Of a stretch of DNA of 64,000 nt, positions 16,746 to 23,904 are shown piece by piece. The notes beneath the pieces are model-generated. The model did not search any database and was not told where the DNA came from. It was given only the letters and a program-made list of their open reading frames with translations. The stretch comes from an uncultured bacterium (GTDB lineage: Bacteria > Edwardsbacteria > AC1 > EtOH8): positions 1 through 64,000 of the forward strand of contig CALMGM010000010.1 of NCBI GenBank assembly GCA_937863685.1, in the 5' to 3' direction. The position numbers were made by a program, and so were the translations under genes. Position 1 is the stretch's first letter. Every line of letters begins with the position of its first letter.

Positions 16746-17774
16746 TTGCATTACCTGACAGCATTTTTCGTGTCCGCGGTGCTGGGCCTGCTGCTTACTC
16801 CGCTGGCGCTGTACGTTTCCATCAAGGGCAAGGCATTCGACCGGCCCGGCCTGAGAAAGATTCACCAGAAGGCTACTCCCTGCCTGGGAGGAGCGGCAGT
16901 GGCCGTGGCGGTGCTGATAACCATCTGGCTGACAGGTTCATTATGGCCCGATATATTCAACGGACTGACCGGGAAATTCACGGCCATAACTTTCGGGGGT
17001 CTGCTGATCCTGGGGGTGGGCTTATACGACGACCTGAAGAACGCCTCGGTGGCCCTGCGGCTGGTCTTTCAATTCGCCGCCGCCGGCATCCTGATCGCCG
17101 GGGGATTTTGCGTGACCATTCTGCCCAGCCCGCTGGGCGGTGTCTTTCAATTGGGCATCTTCAGCATACCGTTCTCGGCCCTGTGGATAGTGTTCATGAT
17201 CAACGCCATCAATTTCATCGACGGATTGGACGGACTGGCGGCCGGGATAGCCATAATCGTGGCCGTCACCATATTCGTCTCGGCCGAGGCCTCAGGGGAG
17301 GGGCTGATCGGACTGCTGGCGATCGTCACCGTCGGCGCGTTGCTGGGTTTCCTGCCGTTCAATTTCCACCCGGCCCGTATCTTTCTGGGGGATTCGGGGG
17401 CCACTTTCGTCGGATTCATCCTGGCGGCCATGACCACTCTGGGAACCATGAAAAGCATCGCCACAGTGGCCATGCTGATACCAATAGCCGCCCTGGGGGT
17501 GCCTATTGTGGACACCTTCAGCGCCGTCCTGCGCCGGACCTGGCGGGGCCAGATGTTCTACCAGGCCGACAAAGAGCACGTGCACCATACTCTGCTGACC
17601 ATAGGGTTCAGCCACCAGGGAGCGGTGATGTTCCTTTACGGGATCACGGTATTCCTGGCGATCCTGGCCATGCTGTTGTCGCTGGCCGACCGCCGGCTGA
17701 TATCGATACTGGTTGGCCTGTTTTTGATTCTGGTATGGATATTCTTCAAAAAATGGCAAAAGGACCGGGATTAA
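16746..17774 (+). CDS. WecA/TagO-type undecaprenyl-phosphate sugar-1-phosphate transferase
   Basis: A polytopic MraY-family enzyme (342 residues, about ten or eleven membrane helices) that transfers a HexNAc-1-phosphate from a UDP-sugar to undecaprenyl phosphate, the first step of many surface glycans. Seen motifs: LGVGLYDDLKNAS (Asp pair, near residue 95), NAINFIDGLDGLAAG (near 156), FLGDSGATFVGF and HVHHTLL (near 280), the HxHH group that distinguishes WecA/TagO relatives from MraY. The start is TTG, 12 bases after AAGGAAAC. It may feed the polysaccharide genes at 47-51 kb; that link is inference. Confidence 0.88.
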   Translation: MHYLTAFFVSAVLGLLLTPLALYVSIKGKAFDRPGLRKIHQKATPCLGGAAVAVAVLITIWLTGSLWPDIFNGLTGKFTAITFGGLLILGVGLYDDLKNASVALRLVFQFAAAGILIAGGFCVTILPSPLGGVFQLGIFSIPFSALWIVFMINAINFIDGLDGLAAGIAIIVAVTIFVSAEASGEGLIGLLAIVTVGALLGFLPFNFHPARIFLGDSGATFVGFILAAMTTLGTMKSIATVAMLIPIAALGVPIVDTFSAVLRRTWRGQMFYQADKEHVHHTLLTIGFSHQGAVMFLYGITVFLAILAMLLSLADRRLISILVGLFLILVWIFFKKWQKDRD

Positions 17775-17793
17775 ATTTTAGCGGAAAATGTAA

Positions 17794-18792
17794 TTGACCA
17801 AAACATTCGATCCAACTTTTTTGAAGGGCCGGGCGGTGCTGGCCCCCATGGCGGGGATCACCGATTCGGCCTTTCGCCTTATCTGCCGCCGCTTCGGCGC
17901 GGCCCTGGTCTATTCCGAGATGATCTCGGCCGAAGCATTGTCCCGCAGGCATTCCAAGACCATCAAGATGACATCATTCCGGGAGGCGGAGCGGCCCATC
18001 GCCGTTCAGCTGTTCGGGACCCGGCCGGCGGCCTTTGCCGAGTCGGTGGAAAGGCTGGAGAATGAAATCCGGCCGGATTATTATGACCTTAATTTCGGCT
18101 GCCCCGCCCCGAAGATCGTGAAAAACGGCGGCGGATCGGCCTTGCTAAAATTTCCGGAAAGGATCGCCGAGATAGCCCGGACGGTAGTGAAGGCTTCCGG
18201 CCGGCCGGTGCTGGCCAAGATCCGCAGCGGCTGGGAAGTGGGATCGGAGAACGCTTTGGAGGTGGCCAAACTTCTGGAAGAGTGCGGCATATCTGCCATC
18301 GCAATCCACGGCCGGACCAGAAGCCAGATGTTCTCGGGGAAGGCCGACTGGGAGGTCATCGCAAAAATAAAACAGCAGCTTAAGATACCGGTGATCGGCA
18401 ACGGCGACGTGGCTTCGGGTTTGGATGCCAGGAGGATGATCGGACAGACCGGATGCGATCTGGTGATGGTGGGCCGGGCGGCCCTGGGAAATCCCTTTTT
18501 GTTTTCCGAAATAAACGCTACGCTGAATTCGGAGTTAAGAATTCAGAATTCTGAGGCGCCGGCGGTAAGCTGGCTGGAACGGATGGAGGTCATCAAAGAA
18601 CACATGGCAATGTCGGTGGCCGACAAAGGGGAGGCCCGGGGGATCCGGGAGATGCGCAAACATCTGAGCTGGTATATAAAGGGGATCCCCGGGGCGGCGG
18701 CATTGCGCCAGGAATTGATGCATGCCGAGACCGAGGAGGGGACGTTAAAACTATTGGAAAAAATAGATCCGGAAAAGGGAAATGATGAATAA
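17794..18792 (+). CDS. dusB: tRNA-dihydrouridine synthase (DusB type)
   Basis: An FMN enzyme reducing uridines in tRNA D-loops, 332 residues. Visible: LAPMAGITDSAFR (FMN phosphate region near residue 17), YYDLNFGCPAPKIVKNGGGSAL with the catalytic Cys near residue 107, AIAIHGRTRSQMFSG near 169 and GNGDVASG plus MVGRAALGNP near 205-230. The start is TTG, since no ATG precedes the conserved region. Around residues 246-254 it contains LNSELRIQNSE, encoded by a repeat-like DNA stretch (see 18527-18556) lying in a family-variable linker. The stop overlaps the next gene's start by 11 bases. Confidence 0.93.
   Translation: MTKTFDPTFLKGRAVLAPMAGITDSAFRLICRRFGAALVYSEMISAEALSRRHSKTIKMTSFREAERPIAVQLFGTRPAAFAESVERLENEIRPDYYDLNFGCPAPKIVKNGGGSALLKFPERIAEIARTVVKASGRPVLAKIRSGWEVGSENALEVAKLLEECGISAIAIHGRTRSQMFSGKADWEVIAKIKQQLKIPVIGNGDVASGLDARRMIGQTGCDLVMVGRAALGNPFLFSEINATLNSELRIQNSEAPAVSWLERMEVIKEHMAMSVADKGEARGIREMRKHLSWYIKGIPGAAALRQELMHAETEEGTLKLLEKIDPEKGNDE
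18527..18556. repeat. Repeat-like insertion inside dusB
   Basis: The DNA reads as GAATTCGGAGTTAAG followed by AATTCAGAATTCTGAG, with an internal palindrome CAGAATTCTG. This low-complexity style resembles filler repeats, not the GC-rich codon use around it. It stays in frame and encodes NSELRIQNSE. Confidence 0.45.
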
Positions 18793-19489
18793 GGCTCTTT
18801 TGGTAAAAAACAAAAGGGACCTATCTTTTTTGCTGGCGGCCCTCACCCTGACACCGGCTTTGGTGAACTGGCTGGCCCTGTGGATGCTGAACGACGCCTG
18901 GCTGGCCATCATTCTTTCCTCGGTGGTTTTTTACGGCGGGGCCTTTTGGCAGATAAGAGCCTACGGCCTGGAGGATAGAGTGAAACTTTCGGCCGCCGGA
19001 ATTATCAAAAGCCTGGGCTTGGGTCTGCTCTCGGCAGGGACGGTGGCAGCGCTCAGCATATATGTGGGGAACTTCTATTTTGGGAAAGCCGTTCCGGAAA
19101 ACATGCTGAGAGTTTGCTCCCAGAAACTGTATCACAGCAATGCCTTTCCCGCCGGTCTGTTGCAGTTCTTTTTGTTCGTGGCGGTGATCCTTCCGCTGGG
19201 CGAGGAACTGTATTGGCGGGCCGGGCTTCAGGGATTGCTGGCCCGGCGGGCGGGTTTCAAGAGGCACATCCTGGTCTCGGCAATGCTGTTCACCGTCTAT
19301 CACCTGATTACCATCAGTTTCCTGATGTCGGGCTGGGCCGGGATGCCATTGATGGCAATCGTCTTTGCCGGCGGCCTGATGCTGGCCTGGCTGACCGAGT
19401 ATACCGGGAATATTTGGGCGGCGGTACTATGCCACGGGCCTGGGGCTTGGGGGGCCACCATATACCTGATCTGGAAATTCCTGAAGTGA
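18782..19489 (+). CDS. CPBP family intramembrane glutamic protease
   Basis: A 235-residue membrane protein of about six or seven helices. The CPBP/Rce1 core is visible: LPLGEELYWRAGLQGLL (EExxxR-type motif, with the Glu pair near residue 140), then MLFTVYHLIT (His) and a terminal LCHGPGAWGA. CPBP proteases cleave within or near membranes; bacterial substrates are mostly unknown. The start overlaps dusB by 11 bases, indicating translational coupling. A second ATG one codon later (18785) is equally possible. The substrate cannot be inferred. Confidence 0.8.
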   Translation: MMNKALLVKNKRDLSFLLAALTLTPALVNWLALWMLNDAWLAIILSSVVFYGGAFWQIRAYGLEDRVKLSAAGIIKSLGLGLLSAGTVAALSIYVGNFYFGKAVPENMLRVCSQKLYHSNAFPAGLLQFFLFVAVILPLGEELYWRAGLQGLLARRAGFKRHILVSAMLFTVYHLITISFLMSGWAGMPLMAIVFAGGLMLAWLTEYTGNIWAAVLCHGPGAWGATIYLIWKFLK

Positions 19490-19496
19490 AAAATAG

Positions 19497-19526
19497 TTGA
19501 CTTGTCTGTAATGTATAAAATAGGAT
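19497..19526 (+). promoter_or_regulatory. Promoter of SIR2-like gene, near-leaderless
   Basis: TTGACT (19497-19502), an 18-base spacer and TAGGAT (19521-19526). Only eight bases separate the -10 box from ATG 19535, so a start 6-7 bases past the -10 would leave a leader of about two bases. No Shine-Dalgarno sequence is present. Confidence 0.6.
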
Positions 19527-19534
19527 AGCTGTAT

Positions 19535-20716
19535 ATGGATAAATTAAAACGTATTTCTTTTTTATTCGGTTCCGGTATATCGATCCCGCTGGGTTTGCCG
19601 AATGTTAACGAAATAACAGAAAAGATTTTAGCCGATAAGAATCTTACCCCAAATTATGTTATAAGAAATCTTGAGGGAAATTACACTTTTGCTCGGATCG
19701 ATGATTGGAAAAGAGACGAAGATACTAATATTTATGTAAAGAACATTCTTTGTTTAATAAGAACAGTAAAAGATTACTTGGAAATAAACAGCGGGTTAAA
19801 TCCAAATTATGAAGATATATTCTATATTTTATCCCAAATAAAAGGTCATTTAAACGATAACAATAACCCTGCCATGATACCTTTTATAAAGGAAATAAGC
19901 GATAAATATTGCCTTGGTTCAGAAAATATATTTGATTTTAAAAAGATAGTAATAGAGGCATATTATTATATTCATGATCTCACGGAAGAAATGTTAAGGG
20001 TTCCGGGAAAACCGGATGAAACAAATAAATTAAGACTAATAAAGGAAATAATAGATAAAGCGCAAGATAGACATATTGACATCTTTACTTTAAATCACGA
20101 TCTTGTTTTGGAGGAGTATCTAAAACAATCTAAAATACAGTTTATTGACGGGTTTCACAAAGATAATAATAAAACATATGACTCTAACCTACTATATGAG
20201 GAGGAGACGCCAAGGCAAGTGCGGCTGGTGAAATTACATGGTTCGGTTGATTGGTATAGAATGATGTCGCTAAAAATAGAGTATCCACTTTTTGAATATA
20301 ACAAATGGGACAGGATAGGAGAACCCTGTCGTTATAATCAATCGACTAAAATAACAATTAGGCCTTTATTTTTAGTCGGGGCTGGTAATAAGTTGGCAGA
20401 TTATACATTGGATATATTTTTAGAGCTATACCGTTACTTTAAAACGTCATTGAAATATACCTACCGGATGGTTGTTTCGGGATACGGTTTTCGGGATACA
20501 GGCATAAATGATAAAATATATGATTGGCTTTTAGAATCAAAAGAACGTAAGTTGATTATAATTGATCCGAGCCCGGAAAAAATATATCGTAATGCACCAC
20601 AAAACATGATAGATTTATACAATTTTATTAAACAGGAAAAGAAAGGAAGGGTTAAAATTATAAAAAAGGGGTTTGAGGAAACTGATTATAGTGACGTAAA
20701 AATGTATTTATCGTAA
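19535..20716 (+). CDS. SIR2-like domain protein, possible defence NADase
   Basis: A 393-residue protein with SIR2-fold motifs: FLFGSGISIPLG (NAD phosphate loop, residues 10-20), FTLNHDLVLEE (Asn near residue 187), VKLHGSVDWYRM (His near residue 235) and VSGYGFRDTGINDKIYDWL near 312. This pattern fits the SIR2_2-type branch seen in bacterial defence proteins such as ThsA-like NADases rather than protein deacetylases. No zinc-binding Cys cluster is evident. It spans the SIR2 region with no obvious second effector domain. The DNA is visibly AT-rich against GC-rich neighbours, with a promoter of its own and a terminator after it, so it looks like an acquired single-gene unit. The defence role is inference. 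Confidence 0.75.
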   Translation: MDKLKRISFLFGSGISIPLGLPNVNEITEKILADKNLTPNYVIRNLEGNYTFARIDDWKRDEDTNIYVKNILCLIRTVKDYLEINSGLNPNYEDIFYILSQIKGHLNDNNNPAMIPFIKEISDKYCLGSENIFDFKKIVIEAYYYIHDLTEEMLRVPGKPDETNKLRLIKEIIDKAQDRHIDIFTLNHDLVLEEYLKQSKIQFIDGFHKDNNKTYDSNLLYEEETPRQVRLVKLHGSVDWYRMMSLKIEYPLFEYNKWDRIGEPCRYNQSTKITIRPLFLVGAGNKLADYTLDIFLELYRYFKTSLKYTYRMVVSGYGFRDTGINDKIYDWLLESKERKLIIIDPSPEKIYRNAPQNMIDLYNFIKQEKKGRVKIIKKGFEETDYSDVKMYLS

Positions 20717-20736
20717 GCAATCAAATCGTTTAATAA

Positions 20737-20766
20737 AAAAAGGGAGAGCCTCGGCTCTCCCTTTTC
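20737..20766. terminator. Bidirectional intrinsic terminator
   Basis: GGGAGAGCC (20742-20750) pairs with GGCTCTCCC (20753-20761), flanked by an A-run on the left and TTTT on the right. It lies between convergent genes and can end transcription from both. Confidence 0.9.
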
Positions 20767-20783
20767 TGTTTTGCTGGATGATC

Positions 20784-23426
20784 CTACCTGATGACCATCA
20801 TTCTTTTGGTTGCCTTGAATGCTCCGGCGTCAATCTGATAAAAATAGATGCCGTTGGGCAAAGCAGCGGTGTTGTATCTTATGGAATATGCCCCGGCCGA
20901 TTGGTGTCCCTGGTCAAAACACTTCACCAGTTGCCCGGCAATATTATAGATATTCAGCCTGACATTGGCCGGGCCGGAAAGTTGGTAGCTCAGGCTGACC
21001 TGTTTGCCGGCCGGATTGGGGTAGGCATTGGCCAGGGAGAAAGACCTTATCTTTGGCTGCTCATCCGGCCGTCCGGCCACCCCGGCCCACCCGGCGCTGG
21101 AGGTCAGTATACCCCAGGTGACTGTCCCGACCGAGTCGGAGGAGGCCGGCCAGCGGCCGTAAATCCCTCCATCGCCATCGGCCAAAATAGCGAACCCGAT
21201 AGTGTCGGCATTTCCTACCGAGAGGCCGAGCCGGTCGAAGGGAACGGCATAGAAGGTTATAAAATGATCCTTGACCGAAAAATTATAACTCCATCCGGAG
21301 GGCGTCACTTTATCCCACTGATCCATGAGGCCGGTGAATTCCACCTGCTCCCCTTCGAAAGTGACCAGGAACCGGAAGTCGTCATCCTGTACTGCCGGGG
21401 TGCGGTCGAATTTTGTATCGAACATCAGGGAATGGCTGGTTATTTTGTAATCAGCATAATTAGGAGTTATCAATGCCAGATAAAGGGTATCGGCATTATA
21501 CTTGACCCAGAAGGTATCCACATTGTGGTATTTTTTGGCCTTGTCCCCCAATTCAAAGCTGTCGCGATAGGCATCGGCCCATTCTGCCGGCTCGATGTTT
21601 CCTTCAAAGTTAGGCACCGTGCCCCAGGGTACATCTATGATATATGCCCCGTTTCCGGCTAGGGATATTCTGTCCGGATTGTTGAGCGGGTCATTGGAGT
21701 AAATGCGCAGAGTGTCCAGATACTCCCCGGAGGAATTCGGTTTGAACCAAACGGCGACCGCAACGCTGTCGCCGGGGGCCAGTAATGAATCTGTCAAGGG
21801 ATCGATCCTAAAATAACCGGAACCGAAACGCAGGCTGTCTAGATCAAGGTCCAGGCTGCCGGTATTTTTTATATAAAGAGACGTCCAGGAAAGCGAGTCA
21901 TCCGGCTTGATATAACCGAAATCGTGCTGGTTCTCATTTGCCGCAATGGCGGCCACGCCCCATTTTTGGCTGGATTTCATCATTCCCCAGGTGCTGGGAT
22001 TCTCCCAATTGAAGGCGGAGGGCCAATAATTGCCGCCGGCTCCGGGGGCGAATGAATAGACAACGGCAGACATTCCGACGCTGTCCGTCGTGCCAGGTAC
22101 AATATCCAGCTTGGACAGGGCTATCTTCCATTCGGAGCACCACATTCCGGGCGAAGCCCCGTCAATGGCATTCCAGCCTGATATCGAGGCTGTCACCCAC
22201 CCAAACCCCGCCCCGATTCCTTCGGCTTGGTATCCGTCTATTTGAATGCGCAGCCTGTGATCGTCTTCTATTGGAAGAGTGGCCCGGTCATAATCGTTGT
22301 CGAAATACAATTGCTGCTGATTGCCGGCGAAACTGTCGGCTCCCTTGAACCCGGCGTAAAGGGTATCCCTATTGTATTTGAACCAGACGGTATCATTTAG
22401 AGTGGTAGTGTGCGGGGTGATGAAGGCGGCGTCCGTCCACTCTCCGGCCGACAGGACACCGTCAAAGGCCGGCTTGCTGCCGTAGGGAACGTCAACCACG
22501 GCGGCCGGCTCGACTCCGGTTCCGGACAAAATACATTGCCTGACGGAATTTACCGGATCATTGGTGGTCACGGTAAGGGTATCGGTATAAGATACGAACT
22601 GGTCGGGCTTGAATTTTATATTCACCACCTGGCTGTCGTTGGGATCCACATTGAAAGGCACCGAAGTCAGCAGGGTGAAGGGTTCGGATGAAACAGCCAG
22701 ACCACTGACGGTGAGGGTATAGCTACCGGTATTTTTCAGATAGATAGAGTTGCTAACGGCAGAATCCCCGGTATACACCGGCCCGAAATCAAAGACAGTA
22801 TCATTTATCGAAGCAGCGGGCATTCCCCACTTTGTAATAGAAGTGACCGCTTCCCAGCTTGAGGGTATGTTATAATTAACGCTGGCTGGCCACCAATATC
22901 CGGTGCCATCGACGTAGTTCGAAACGGCGAAGCCGAAGGTATCGGCTGTTCCCGGCGTCAACCCCAGTTTGGAATAGAATATTTTCCATTCCGCTGTCCA
23001 ATATCCCGTCCCGGTGCTGACCGAATCCACCCATCCGATGGGCTGGATCGGTACCGATTCCCAGGCCGTGCCGTTTCCGACCTTCTCATATCTTCCGCCG
23101 TCAATGAAACAAGATAATATATGGTCGTCGGTCTGGGGGGCGGTCAGGCGATCGTAATTGATGTCCAAAAGGATCCAGTTCAGACTGGTGGCGACGGTAT
23201 TGGGATTCTTTATCGCCATGAATATAGTGTCCTGGAAATATTTCAGCCATACCGAATCGGTCCCCCCGGAAGTAGTGAAGGTCTTGAGCGTGGCATCCTG
23301 CCATTCTCCCGGAGAGACCACTCCGTCAAAGACCGGCTTGCTGCCAAAACTTATGCTGGTTGCCGCCTGGGCCGGGTATTCGGCGAACAACAGGACAGCC
23401 AGGGTGATTAACAAATTAAGTCTCAT
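20784..23426 (-). CDS. Large secreted T9SS cargo with three CBM9-like and two anchor-D-like domains
   Basis: An 880-residue exported protein. It has a signal peptide (MRLNLLITLAVLLFAEYPAQAA), then three copies of a CBM9/DOMON-like unit opening with FGSKPVFDGVVSPGEW (about residue 27), YGSKPAFDGVLSAGEW (about 315) and WGTVPNFEGNIEPAEW (about 605). Between them are two Ig-like 'choice-of-anchor D' units (DFGPVYTGDSAVSNSIYLKN and DFGYIKPDDSLSWTSLYIKN). The C-terminus (NAYPNPAGKQVSL, IYNIAGQLVK, GIYFYQIDAG, final RMMVIR) is a type A T9SS sorting domain. AAGGAGG precedes the ATG. The ligand is unknown; CBM9-like folds often bind sugars. The preceding 124-residue gene, 18 bases away, may share its mRNA. 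Confidence 0.85.
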   Translation of the reverse strand: MRLNLLITLAVLLFAEYPAQAATSISFGSKPVFDGVVSPGEWQDATLKTFTTSGGTDSVWLKYFQDTIFMAIKNPNTVATSLNWILLDINYDRLTAPQTDDHILSCFIDGGRYEKVGNGTAWESVPIQPIGWVDSVSTGTGYWTAEWKIFYSKLGLTPGTADTFGFAVSNYVDGTGYWWPASVNYNIPSSWEAVTSITKWGMPAASINDTVFDFGPVYTGDSAVSNSIYLKNTGSYTLTVSGLAVSSEPFTLLTSVPFNVDPNDSQVVNIKFKPDQFVSYTDTLTVTTNDPVNSVRQCILSGTGVEPAAVVDVPYGSKPAFDGVLSAGEWTDAAFITPHTTTLNDTVWFKYNRDTLYAGFKGADSFAGNQQQLYFDNDYDRATLPIEDDHRLRIQIDGYQAEGIGAGFGWVTASISGWNAIDGASPGMWCSEWKIALSKLDIVPGTTDSVGMSAVVYSFAPGAGGNYWPSAFNWENPSTWGMMKSSQKWGVAAIAANENQHDFGYIKPDDSLSWTSLYIKNTGSLDLDLDSLRFGSGYFRIDPLTDSLLAPGDSVAVAVWFKPNSSGEYLDTLRIYSNDPLNNPDRISLAGNGAYIIDVPWGTVPNFEGNIEPAEWADAYRDSFELGDKAKKYHNVDTFWVKYNADTLYLALITPNYADYKITSHSLMFDTKFDRTPAVQDDDFRFLVTFEGEQVEFTGLMDQWDKVTPSGWSYNFSVKDHFITFYAVPFDRLGLSVGNADTIGFAILADGDGGIYGRWPASSDSVGTVTWGILTSSAGWAGVAGRPDEQPKIRSFSLANAYPNPAGKQVSLSYQLSGPANVRLNIYNIAGQLVKCFDQGHQSAGAYSIRYNTAALPNGIYFYQIDAGAFKATKRMMVIR

Positions 23427-23444
23427 GAGGGTAACCTCCTTGAA

Positions 23445-23819
23445 TCAGTTTATTAATATTTTGTGAACAGCCTTGAAAATATTCCGCGACACCTTGCACT
23501 GCCAAAGGCCGCTTTCACCGATGCGTCCGGGTCTTATGATGTTCAGTATGGTATTTTGGTGGTCAAGCAAATAGGCTTTAATGGGCATTTCTGAAACGGA
23601 ATTGATCAGAAAGCCGTCCGGCTCCAATATCACGTTCCGGACGAAAGGCGGAATGTAAGCCAGGATCACCTCCGATCCTTGACCATCCACCACAAGCGGC
23701 TTGCCGTTGTTTTTTCCGAAATCAACATCCAGACACCCGCCCCAGACCCCATGGATGGTCAATTTATTGGGATCGCCATTTTTAAATGCGTTGATCCTTA
23801 TTATTTTTATGCTTTTCAT
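23445..23819 (-). CDS. Hypothetical protein
   Basis: A 124-residue product not recognised. It is soluble-looking, mixed beta and small helical, with a basic C-terminal helix (VSRNIFKAVHKILIN) and no signal peptide or membrane segment. The segment GVWGGCLDVDFGKNNG resembles a beta-sandwich turn, but no family is evident. It sits between the BTAD regulator and the 880-residue cargo on the same strand, ending 18 bases before the cargo start, so it is likely transcribed with it. TTAACA-16-TACTAT upstream puts the -10 box only four bases before the ATG, a possible further leaderless start. It could be a local regulator of the cargo gene, but nothing shows that. Confidence 0.5.
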   Translation of the reverse strand: MKSIKIIRINAFKNGDPNKLTIHGVWGGCLDVDFGKNNGKPLVVDGQGSEVILAYIPPFVRNVILEPDGFLINSVSEMPIKAYLLDHQNTILNIIRPGRIGESGLWQCKVSRNIFKAVHKILIN

Positions 23820-23904
23820 GCTGATAGTAAAATAAAAACGGCTGTTTGTTAAACTTATTTTAACAAAAGTCGCTTACAAATGGCTTACAAGATATCCGAT
23901 TCCC

